This document shows positions 6,565 through 13,783 of a stretch of DNA of 18,659 nt, one piece after another; positions within the stretch are counted from its first letter, which is position 1; each line of letters starts with the position of its first letter. Origin of the DNA: Candidatus Omnitrophota bacterium (GTDB lineage: Bacteria; Omnitrophota; Gorgyraeia; Gygaellales; Profunditerraquicolaceae); NCBI GenBank assembly GCA_028717055.1, contig JAQUOO010000011.1, positions 1 to 18,659 of the forward strand, given 5' to 3'. The position numbers and the translations under genes are program-made. The notes below the pieces were generated by a model that was not told where the DNA came from, did no database searches, and saw nothing but the letters and a program-made list of their open reading frames with translations.

Positions 6565-7924
6565 CCCTTACGCCTTTATCAATATCATGGAAAAACGTGC
6601 TTAATTCAAGCTGCGCGCGCTCATCCAGATTCTTACGCGCCTGTCCAATCAAACCATAACCCGCTTTCTTTACCCCGGGAGAAGCGAAATCATCAAGGTA
6701 TTCTTTCAAGGTTATGAGGGCATTAAAACTGCATTTATCCTTAATCAGCCCCGGCTTGGCTAAATTCATGAAGGCCTCTCCGGTGCGTTCCCGGCGGTAA
6801 CAGGCAGCGCAAAAACTGGGAATAAAATCTTTGGCGATTAAAGTGCCGATTATCTCATCCAGGCTGCGCTGGTCGCCTATGCAAAACTGCACATCGCTGT
6901 CCGAGTTATTGTCCGCTGAAGAATAGCCTCCGGGAGAAGTCCGGGATTCAGCGCTTATCTGCGATATGCCGAAACCGCAAAGCTCATCCCGCGCCTCGGA
7001 TGTTTCCCGCGTAGAAAGGATCATCCCCGTATACGGCACTGAAAGCCGCAATACAGCAACCAATTTCCTGAAATCAGCGTCAGAAACAGGATACGGAATC
7101 TTGAAATCAGTTCCCTGCGCCGGTTCAATTCTCGGCACCGAAATTGTATGCGGGCCTATGCCGAACGCCTTCTCAAGGTATTCGATATGCGAAAGCATCG
7201 CCAGCGTATCAAACCTGTAATCATAAAGCCCATAAAGCACGCCCATGCCTATATCATCTATCCCCGCCTGAAAAGCGCGGTCAATAGAATCAATACGGTT
7301 ATCCGGATCGCTTTTTGGCCCCGCAGGATGCATAACACGATAAGTCTGGTCGTGGTAAGTTTCCTGGAATATTTGATACGTTCCGATACCTGCTTCTTTT
7401 AACTTTCTGAATTCATCCACTTCCAGCGGAGCGCAATTTATATTTACGCGTTTTATGGCATGCGGCCCTACGCGTTCCTCATATATCGCCTTTATCGCTT
7501 CAACATAGAAATCAACCCCGCCGTTAACTTCTCCGGCCACCATGAGAATACGCTTGTGCCCGCGCTCAAGGAGAAACCGGGTCTGCTGGCGTATCTGGCT
7601 GATATCGAGGCGGCGGCGCTTGGTTAATCTGTTATCTGCGCGGAAAGCGCAATACAAGCATTTATTCACGCAAAGATTACTGATGTAAAGAGGAGCGAAC
7701 AAAACAACGCGCCTGCCGTAAACCTTCTCCTTTACAAAATACGCGGCGCTAAAAATCTTATCAAGCAACGCTTTGTCTTCGACCATTAAAAGCGCTGCCG
7801 AATCTTCCAGCGATAACCGTTTAAGCGAACGCGACTTGGCAAGAATAGCCTCAACCTCGGCTTCGCTTGCCTTGGCGGCATTACCAATCAAGTCGCTTAT
7901 TTTGCCGGCGTTTATATGTTTCAT
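6551..7924 (-). CDS. hydG: [FeFe] hydrogenase maturation radical SAM tyrosine lyase HydG
   Basis: HydG cleaves tyrosine to p-cresol and dehydroglycine and makes the CO and CN ligands of the H-cluster on a dangler iron. From the chosen start it has 457 residues. The SAM-cluster motif is CVNKCLYC (Cys85, 89, 92). The C-terminal CAAC plus a Cys 22 residues later (372, 375, 398; CX2CX22C) is the HydG auxiliary-cluster signature and distinguishes it from the thiamine enzyme ThiH. The frame is open back to 8017, but that would overlap hydC by 86 bases and add a basic N-terminus atypical of HydG. ATG 7924, 7 bases after the hydC stop, begins the conserved part (KHINAGKISDLI). Confidence 0.96.
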   Translation of the reverse strand: MKHINAGKISDLIGNAAKASEAEVEAILAKSRSLKRLSLEDSAALLMVEDKALLDKIFSAAYFVKEKVYGRRVVLFAPLYISNLCVNKCLYCAFRADNRLTKRRRLDISQIRQQTRFLLERGHKRILMVAGEVNGGVDFYVEAIKAIYEERVGPHAIKRVNINCAPLEVDEFRKLKEAGIGTYQIFQETYHDQTYRVMHPAGPKSDPDNRIDSIDRAFQAGIDDIGMGVLYGLYDYRFDTLAMLSHIEYLEKAFGIGPHTISVPRIEPAQGTDFKIPYPVSDADFRKLVAVLRLSVPYTGMILSTRETSEARDELCGFGISQISAESRTSPGGYSSADNNSDSDVQFCIGDQRSLDEIIGTLIAKDFIPSFCAACYRRERTGEAFMNLAKPGLIKDKCSFNALITLKEYLDDFASPGVKKAGYGLIGQARKNLDERAQLELSTFFHDIDKGVRDAYV

Positions 7925-7931
7925 ATTCCCG

Positions 7932-8438
7932 TTACTCTCCCGATGAACGCTTACGGTATCCCTGCAGGATTTCGGAAACCTTTTTTGGGGTAAGCGAACC
8001 GTAGATCTTTCCGTCAATCATCATAACCGGCGCCAAGCCGCAGGCTCCCAAACAGCGCGCTTCTTCCAAACTGAATAAACCATCGGAAGTCATACCTCCG
8101 ATATCGATCTTTAATTCTTCCTTCAATTTCTCGAGTATTTCTCCTGCGCCTTTTATGTAACAAGCAGTCCCTAAACATATCGCGATAACATGTTTTCCGG
8201 GTTTCTTGAGTTTAAAGTAATGGTAAAAGGTTGCCACCCCCCAGATATGCGCGGTGGGAATATTCATAGTCGCGGCCACTTCGTCCATGGCATCCCTATC
8301 CAAATAGCCGTAAAGCTCCTGCACCTTATGCAAAATGGCAATCAAATTCGACTCTGAACGGCTTAGGCCTTTTAAGGCGTCCATAAACCGGTTAAGCTCG
8401 GATAGTTTTGAATCTTGAGCCTTGGCTGAACACGACAT
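7932..8438 (-). CDS. hydC: NADH-linked [FeFe] hydrogenase subunit HydC (NuoE-like, [2Fe-2S])
   Basis: 168-residue thioredoxin-like [2Fe-2S] subunit related to NuoE and the gamma subunit of trimeric HydABC hydrogenases. An N-terminal helical bundle (about 15-65) contains the typical LYGYLDRDAMDEVA and GVATFYHYF stretches. The four cluster Cys are 88 and 93 (CLGTAC) and 129 and 133 (CLGAC), the CX4C...CX3C NuoE pattern. It should pass electrons between the flavin of HydB and the iron-sulfur chain. GGGAGGA sits upstream of the ATG. It lies between hydA and hydG on the same strand, with short gaps (22 and 7 bases). Confidence 0.94.
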   Translation of the reverse strand: MSCSAKAQDSKLSELNRFMDALKGLSRSESNLIAILHKVQELYGYLDRDAMDEVAATMNIPTAHIWGVATFYHYFKLKKPGKHVIAICLGTACYIKGAGEILEKLKEELKIDIGGMTSDGLFSLEEARCLGACGLAPVMMIDGKIYGSLTPKKVSEILQGYRKRSSGE

Positions 8439-8460
8439 TCTAATATCCTCCCAAAAATAA

Positions 8461-10236
8461 CTAACGCGCGGTTAGCTCCTGCGGAATAATACCGCGTGGA
8501 AATTTAACCTTATAATGAGTATGCAAAAGTTCATGCGATTTATCGCCCAAAGGTTTGCCTAAAAATTCTTTATAGAGCCTGCGGATATCAGGATTGTTGT
8601 GCGCCCGGCGGATTGTCTTATGCCGGTCGATATCATAGAGGGCTTGGGCGCGCTTCTTAAGCGTATCTTCGTCAAGCGGTATAGAATTAAGGCCCGCGTA
8701 AGGCTGACCTCCTCCTCCGATGCACCCTCCGGGACAGCCCATAATTTCGATAAAATGATAGCGGCCGGGGTCCTTGCGGACAATCTCCAAGAGCGCGTTA
8801 GCGTTACCTAGCCCGTGGGCTACTGCAACGCGCACCTGGGCGCCATCAAGATTAATCAAACCCTCCTTGATGCCTTTTAACCCGCGCAACTCGTTTATCT
8901 CGATTTCCATCAATGGCTCTCCAGTATAAAGCTCATAAGCGGTGCGGATGGCCGCTTCCATAACGCCGCCAGTTGCTCCGAATATAGCGCCCCCTCCGCT
9001 GGAAAGCCCTAGCGGTTTATCAAAATCCTCTCCTTTGATATTAATGAAGTCGACCCCTCCGGATTTAATCATCCAGGCAAGTTCTCTGGTGGTTACGACT
9101 ATATCTACCGCCGGCATTCCATTAACCCGGAGTTCCGGCCGTGCAGCTTCATATTTCTTGGCTGTGCAGCACATTACCGCCACACTCAATATTTTCTTAG
9201 GCTCGGTTTTAATCTTACCGGCGAAATAAGTCTTGAGTAAAGCCCCCATCATAGACATGGGAGATTTACAAGTAGAGATGTTATCAATCAAATCCGGATA
9301 AAACTGTTCCATGCATTTCATCCACGCGCTGGAGCAAGAAGTAATCATCGGCAGTTTTCCTTTGCCTTTAAGCCTCTCCAAAAACTCGCTGGCTTCTTCC
9401 ATAATCGTAAGATCCGCGCAAAATTGGGTGTCAAAAACATAATCAAACCCTAGCCTGCGCAATGCCGCCACGGTTTCTTTCTCTTTTGATACTCCGGGTT
9501 CAAAACCAAAGGCTTCGCCGATTGCCGCGCGCACAGACGGGGCAAACTGGACGATTTTCACCAAGTTATCATCCTGCAATTTTTCGAAAAGCTCCTGCGT
9601 ATGATTTTTCTCGACGAACGCCGCTGTCGGGCAGACATTGATACACTGTCCGCAGGCAGTGCAGACGCTTTCACTAAAAGGCATATCGTATGCAGGGATT
9701 ACCACCGTCTTAAAACCCCGGTAAGCGTAACCTAAATTATTTACCTTTTGGATCTCCGAACAAATACGCACGCACCTGCCGCAAAGTATACATTTATTCG
9801 GGTCCCTGATTACGGATTCCGAGGAAAGATCTTTTGCATAACACTTTCTCTCTCCCTCAAAATGCCTGTGTCGCAGCCCCATAGCGTAAGCTAAACGCTG
9901 CAATTCACAGATACCGTCGCGTTCGCAGGTATGACAGTCTTCGGGATGATTGTCCAAAATAAGTTCAACGATATCTCGCCGGGCAGTCCTGAGCTCTTTG
10001 GTATGCGTAAGAATCTTCATCCCGTCGGCAACCGGATAAGCGCAGCTTGCCACATAATTCTTCATCCCTTCCACCTGCACTATACAAACACGGCAGGCGC
10101 CTTCAATAGAAAGCTTGGGATGATAGCAGAGCCGCGGGATATGATAACCAAGCTTATCAGCAGCCTGCATTATCGTCTGGCCGTCTTCTATTTCATAAGG
10201 CCGATTATCTATGTAAATCTTGATTTTCTTTGGCAT
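8461..10236 (-). CDS. hydA: [FeFe] hydrogenase catalytic subunit HydA, bifurcating (trimeric) type
   Basis: 591 residues, organised like Clostridium pasteurianum CpI. There is an N-terminal [2Fe-2S] domain (Cys37, 48, 51, 65), a His-Cys3 [4Fe-4S] site (His97, Cys101, 104, 110), and two [4Fe-4S] motifs (Cys149/152/155/159 and 192/195/198/202). The H-cluster domain runs from about 225 to 540, followed by the small-subunit-like tail (about 540-575). L3 is intact: EIMGCPGGCIGGGGQP (Cys501, Cys505). L2 is MCCTAKKYE (Cys357 plus an extra Cys356 where Pro is usual). L1 is TSCSSAW (299-305): Cys301 matches the proton-transfer Cys, but Ser302 occupies the place of the ligand Cys300 of CpI. The codons TGC TCC AGC and TGC TGC are clear in the DNA. 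It reduces protons to H2 or the reverse in the cytoplasm, in complex with HydB and HydC. AGGAG precedes the ATG. Confidence 0.95.
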   Translation of the reverse strand: MPKKIKIYIDNRPYEIEDGQTIMQAADKLGYHIPRLCYHPKLSIEGACRVCIVQVEGMKNYVASCAYPVADGMKILTHTKELRTARRDIVELILDNHPEDCHTCERDGICELQRLAYAMGLRHRHFEGERKCYAKDLSSESVIRDPNKCILCGRCVRICSEIQKVNNLGYAYRGFKTVVIPAYDMPFSESVCTACGQCINVCPTAAFVEKNHTQELFEKLQDDNLVKIVQFAPSVRAAIGEAFGFEPGVSKEKETVAALRRLGFDYVFDTQFCADLTIMEEASEFLERLKGKGKLPMITSCSSAWMKCMEQFYPDLIDNISTCKSPMSMMGALLKTYFAGKIKTEPKKILSVAVMCCTAKKYEAARPELRVNGMPAVDIVVTTRELAWMIKSGGVDFINIKGEDFDKPLGLSSGGGAIFGATGGVMEAAIRTAYELYTGEPLMEIEINELRGLKGIKEGLINLDGAQVRVAVAHGLGNANALLEIVRKDPGRYHFIEIMGCPGGCIGGGGQPYAGLNSIPLDEDTLKKRAQALYDIDRHKTIRRAHNNPDIRRLYKEFLGKPLGDKSHELLHTHYKVKFPRGIIPQELTAR

Positions 10237-10246
10237 ATCGATTCTC

Positions 10247-12145
10247 CTAAACTCGAGCTATGGCGTTAAACTTACAAGCCTTGTAACAAGCTGCGCATTT
10301 AACACATTTATTTTTATCTATCTCATGCTTATTTTTTAAAACGCCGGTTATCGCGCCAGCCGGACAGGCTTTCTTGCAAACTCCGCATCCGACGCATTTA
10401 TCAGTGACTGTATACTCCAGAAGCGACGGACAAAAATGCGCGCGGCATTTCTTATCTTTTATGTGTTCTTCGTATTCGGCGCGAAAATTCTTAATAGTGC
10501 TTAAAACGGGGTTGGGCGCTGACTGGCCAAGCCCGCAGAGGGAAGCCTTCTTAATCATCGTTCCCAACCGTTCCAATTTTTCTATATCTCCTTCTTCCCC
10601 CTTGCCCTCGGTTATACGCGTAAGTATCTCCAGCATCCGTTTTGTCCCTTCCCTGCAGGGAGCGCATTTACCGCAGGATTCATTCTGGGTAAATTCCAGA
10701 AAGAACCTTGCGACATTAACCATACAGGAATCTTCGTCGATAACAATCATTCCTCCGGAACCCATAATCGAGCCTGCCTTCGCCAGGGAATCATAATCAA
10801 TAGGAGTATCCAGATATTCCTCCGAAAGGCAGCCGCCGGAAGGCCCGCCTGTTTGAATAGCTTTGAATTTCTTGTTACCAGGAATACCCGCCCCTATATC
10901 ATAAACTATTTCCCTTAGAGTCGTGCCCATCGGCACTTCCACCAAACCGGTATTGGTAATTTTACCCGCTAAAGCAAAAACTTTTGTGCCTTTGCTTTTT
11001 TGTGTGCCTATGGAATTGAACCAATCGGCGCCATGAATAATGACAACCGGGATATTTGCCCAAGTCTCGACATTATTGATAAGCGTTGGTTTATCAAAAA
11101 GCCCCTGAACCGAAGGAAACGGCGGACGAGGACGAGGCATACCGCGGTGGCCTTCGATGGAATGGATTAATGCGGTCTCTTCACCGCAAACAAAAGCGCC
11201 TGCTCCCAGGCGTATCTCGATATCGAAAGAAAAATCCGAACCTAAAATATTTTCTCCCAAGAAACCCGCGCTCTTGGCATCGGCGATTGCTTTCTCCAAA
11301 CGCTTTACCGCCAGGGGATATTCAGCCCTGATATAAATAATACCCCTGTGCGAACCTATAGCGTAACCGCCGATAGCCATACCCTCTATAACCGTATGCG
11401 GGTCGCCCTCGATAGTGCTGCGGTCCATAAACGCTCCGGGATCCCCTTCATCAGCGTTGCAAATAATAAATTTTTCCTCGCTTTGTTGGCGCGCGGTAAG
11501 TTCCCACTTGATACCCGTCGGGAATCCTGCGCCCCCGCGGCCGCGTAAACCTGATTTCTTTACCGTATCGATTACCTGAACAGGAGGAATATCGGTTAAA
11601 ACCTTAGCCAACGCTTCATATCCTCTAACCGATAAATAATCATCTATATTTTCAGGGTCAATAATACCGCAATTCCTTAAAACTATGCGCATCTGCTTGC
11701 TGAAGAAATCCACATCTCCAAAAACCTGAAAAAACTTTCCGCAAAGATGCCCTTCTTCAAACCTTTCTTTCTCCGGATGCTTTAATTTCCCGTTATCCGC
11801 CCACTCTCCGATTACTTCTCCCTTTTTCAGGTGCCTCTCTACAATCTGTTTGGCCATTTCCGGGGTTACTTTGCAATATTTCACCGGAACCTTACCGTCT
11901 TCCATAATTTCAACCGTAGGCTCGAAATTACACCTTCCCGCACATCCTTTCTGCGACACGCAGACATCGGTCAAGCCGGACTTAGCCGCCTGCAAAAATA
12001 TATCCATTACCTCTTTTGAACCCGCAGCAATTTCACAAGTAGCCATTCCTACATGAACGCGCTTAACAGAAAGATATTCTTTACTGTGGATGCGGTCTAA
12101 AGCTTCCGAGCGTTTCTTTTTGAGGATATCCAGCGGCGCTATCAT
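10247..12145 (-). CDS. hydB: NADH-linked [FeFe] hydrogenase flavin subunit HydB (NuoF-like)
   Basis: 632 residues. HydB binds FMN and NAD(H) and is where bifurcating hydrogenases couple NADH, ferredoxin and HydA. Domains in order: an N-terminal thioredoxin-like [2Fe-2S] domain (Cys37, 62, 68, 72 region; CAGRC); the NuoF core with GRGGAGFPTG (202-211) and NADEGDPGAFMDR (230-242) for FMN/NADH; an SLBB-like part; and an iron-sulfur site CGKCAPC (491-497) plus Cys537. A C-terminal two-[4Fe-4S] ferredoxin domain (Cys584/587/590/594 and 614/617/620/624) is the extension typical of HydB/HndC rather than respiratory NuoF. The ATG overlaps the rex TGA by four bases (ATGA), so translation is coupled to rex; hydA follows after 10 bases. 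Confidence 0.96.
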   Translation of the reverse strand: MIAPLDILKKKRSEALDRIHSKEYLSVKRVHVGMATCEIAAGSKEVMDIFLQAAKSGLTDVCVSQKGCAGRCNFEPTVEIMEDGKVPVKYCKVTPEMAKQIVERHLKKGEVIGEWADNGKLKHPEKERFEEGHLCGKFFQVFGDVDFFSKQMRIVLRNCGIIDPENIDDYLSVRGYEALAKVLTDIPPVQVIDTVKKSGLRGRGGAGFPTGIKWELTARQQSEEKFIICNADEGDPGAFMDRSTIEGDPHTVIEGMAIGGYAIGSHRGIIYIRAEYPLAVKRLEKAIADAKSAGFLGENILGSDFSFDIEIRLGAGAFVCGEETALIHSIEGHRGMPRPRPPFPSVQGLFDKPTLINNVETWANIPVVIIHGADWFNSIGTQKSKGTKVFALAGKITNTGLVEVPMGTTLREIVYDIGAGIPGNKKFKAIQTGGPSGGCLSEEYLDTPIDYDSLAKAGSIMGSGGMIVIDEDSCMVNVARFFLEFTQNESCGKCAPCREGTKRMLEILTRITEGKGEEGDIEKLERLGTMIKKASLCGLGQSAPNPVLSTIKNFRAEYEEHIKDKKCRAHFCPSLLEYTVTDKCVGCGVCKKACPAGAITGVLKNKHEIDKNKCVKCAACYKACKFNAIARV

Positions 12146-12780
12146 ATTTTATCTTCGCCTTTCTTTCCTAAAATATTCACAAAGTAAACGAGATTTTCCA
12201 ATTCGATTTCCAGATTGACGTTATTGATAGTGCAATCATTGGGAGCCTTAAGCCTTAGGGGAGCGAAGTTAAGTATGCCCTTGATTCCTGCGGCGAACAT
12301 AGTATCGGCAGCGCGCTGGGCGCCAATTTCAGGAACCGCCAGCACCCCCACCTTTACATTATTGGAAACCACGAAATCTTTCATCTCTTCTATCGGCAAA
12401 ACAGGAATTTGAGCGTTTTTGGCGAACTTGAGCGGGTCTATATCGAAAGCTGCTTCTATTTTTATTCCTTCTTTTTCAAAACCCCGGTAATGCATAAGCG
12501 CGTAAGCTAAGTGTCCTGCCCCGACAATGATCACTCTCTCAACCCTGTCTTTTCCCAATATACCGCCGAGTTTCTCAAGAAGCGAGGCTATCTCATAACC
12601 TCCTTTGCGGTTTCCGGTAATGCCAAAAAGCGAGAAATCTTTCCTTACCTGCGAAGCGGTAACGCCTATGGCGTCGGCAAGATTGTCCGAAAAGACCTTT
12701 ACAAACCCCAAGTCTCTTAAGCGGTAAAGCGCGTTTTTATATCGAGAAAGCCTTATAATGCAATTTCTATTCGTTATCAT
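12142..12780 (-). CDS. rex: Redox-sensing transcriptional repressor Rex
   Basis: 212 residues, the usual Rex length. The N-terminal winged helix (about 1-75) has the family stretch QVRKDFSLFGITGNRKGGY (44-62). The Rossmann domain has VIIVGAGHLAYAL (83-95) with GxGxxA for NAD(H), and the C-terminal helix needed for dimer domain swap is present (NLEIELENLVYFVNIL). Rex dimers bind operators when NAD+ dominates and let go when NADH rises. Here rex is the first gene of the hydrogenase operon. It has its own promoter with two predicted Rex sites, so it should autoregulate and make the hydrogenase respond to NADH build-up. AAGGAA lies just upstream of the ATG, inside the second operator. Confidence 0.96.
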   Translation of the reverse strand: MITNRNCIIRLSRYKNALYRLRDLGFVKVFSDNLADAIGVTASQVRKDFSLFGITGNRKGGYEIASLLEKLGGILGKDRVERVIIVGAGHLAYALMHYRGFEKEGIKIEAAFDIDPLKFAKNAQIPVLPIEEMKDFVVSNNVKVGVLAVPEIGAQRAADTMFAAGIKGILNFAPLRLKAPNDCTINNVNLEIELENLVYFVNILGKKGEDKI

Positions 12781-12781
12781 A

Positions 12782-12799
12782 TTGTTCCTTTTTTCACAA
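12782..12799. promoter_or_regulatory. Second, imperfect Rex operator over the rex ribosome-binding site
   Basis: On the minus strand TTGTGAAAAAAGGAACAA: one perfect half TTGTGA, a 6-bp spacer, and a degenerate half GAACAA (consensus TCACAA). It lies just downstream of the predicted transcription start and covers the AAGGAA Shine-Dalgarno of rex. Its centre is about 62 bp, close to six helical turns, from the perfect operator, so two Rex dimers could sit on the same face. Confidence 0.6.
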
Positions 12800-12808
12800 T
12801 ATAATTGA

Positions 12809-12836
12809 ATTATAACATTAGCTATTTACTTGTCAA
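12809..12836 (-). promoter_or_regulatory. rex: Promoter of the rex-hyd operon
   Basis: Minus strand: perfect -35 TTGACA (12831-12836), 16-bp spacer, perfect -10 TATAAT (12809-12814), with a predicted start near 12802, about 22 bases before the rex ATG. It is bracketed by two Rex operators. This is the strongest promoter match in the window and probably drives rex through hydF. Confidence 0.88.
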
Positions 12837-12843
12837 TACTTTA

Positions 12844-12861
12844 TTGTGATTTAATTCACAA
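12844..12861. promoter_or_regulatory. Perfect Rex operator upstream of the -35 box
   Basis: TTGTGATTTAATTCACAA: perfect inverted halves TTGTGA/TCACAA with a 6-bp AT spacer, matching the known Rex consensus TTGTGAnnnnnnTCACAA. It ends 7 bp upstream of the -35 box of the rex-hyd promoter. The encoded Rex is the expected ligand. Confidence 0.92.
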
Positions 12862-12901
12862 CAAGTTCTTAAAAAATATATGGTGTTGGGTTTCAATATC
12901 C

Positions 12902-13729
12902 CTAGCACTTCCAGATAACCCTAGGGATGTTTCTTGCCGGTATCCGGCTATAGCGGTATTTGGAATACCCGATCATCATCGCCGCTCCGGCATAAGCGCG
13001 TAAAGATATGCCTACAAATTTCCTTACTTCTTCCGACATATTGATTGCCATATTCACATACCCTGCCCAGCAAGCGCCCAGGCCCAGACCGAATGCCGCA
13101 AGCTCAAGGTAGGCCGCTGCAATCGTACATGACTGCGGAACCATCAAATCATCTTTAAGGCCATAAGCAATCACTATACAAGGCGCTCCCCGGCAGATTA
13201 AATCTTTTCCTTCTTTCCATGATTCAACCAAACGGTCAAAACTAAAAGATTCTGCCATCTCGGGCTTAGAGTTCAAAATGCCTTCCATCCATTTAGAAAC
13301 CAGGCTTCCTAAATCATAAACCTTTTCTTTGCCCATAACTACCGCCCAATTAACCGGCTGGCGATTAATCCCTGACGGCGCATACCGGGCAATATCCAAA
13401 AGTTTTCCTATTAGCTCCTTGTCTACAGGCTGATCTTTATATACTCTAATCGAGCGCCGGGCTTTTAAAAACATCTCCACCTGCCCTGCTCCAGGCAGCT
13501 TGGAATAATCAAGCCGCATCGAATCCTTAACATCCATCGTAGAAAGCCTTATCGCTCCGGAGGGGCAAAAAGCAAAACAATGCCCGCAGTTAATGCAAAT
13601 CTCGCCGCCACCCGGAATGAATTCCGGCACGCGTTCTTTCTCATCCATCTTCAGGATATGTACAGGGCAGACCTCAACACACTTTCCGTCTCCCGCGCAT
13701 ATTTTCTTATTCACTTCGATAGTAATCAT
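12902..13729 (-). CDS. Ferredoxin-nitroreductase fusion flavoprotein
   Basis: 275 residues. Residues 1-65 form a two-cluster ferredoxin domain. The second motif is a full CINCGHCFAFCP; the first reads CAGDGKCVEVCP, with Asp14 in place of the second Cys, the CxxDxxCxxxCP layout of Pyrococcus furiosus ferredoxin. From about 88 on is an FMN-dependent nitroreductase domain (KARRSIRVYKDQPVDKELI, then APSGINRQPVNWAVV). Such fusions likely move electrons from reduced ferredoxin to FMN and then to an unknown acceptor in the cytoplasm. AAGG precedes the ATG by 7 bases. It lies 54 bases downstream of the amidohydrolase gene on the same strand and just upstream of the rex operator region. The substrate is unknown. 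Confidence 0.9.
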   Translation of the reverse strand: MITIEVNKKICAGDGKCVEVCPVHILKMDEKERVPEFIPGGGEICINCGHCFAFCPSGAIRLSTMDVKDSMRLDYSKLPGAGQVEMFLKARRSIRVYKDQPVDKELIGKLLDIARYAPSGINRQPVNWAVVMGKEKVYDLGSLVSKWMEGILNSKPEMAESFSFDRLVESWKEGKDLICRGAPCIVIAYGLKDDLMVPQSCTIAAAYLELAAFGLGLGACWAGYVNMAINMSEEVRKFVGISLRAYAGAAMMIGYSKYRYSRIPARNIPRVIWKC

Positions 13730-13783
13730 ATAGAGCCTTCATTCCCGTAAACACCGTTGACCCCAATCACGATTTTTTTCAAT

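Noticed and set aside
7925..8017. Extended N-terminus of HydG
   Set aside because: It would overlap hydC by 86 bases and adds a basic stretch not found in HydG; the ATG at 7924 is better.
8559..9229. ORFs overlapping hydA in other frames
   Set aside because: They come from the GC-rich codons of hydA and show no domain or ribosome-binding signal.
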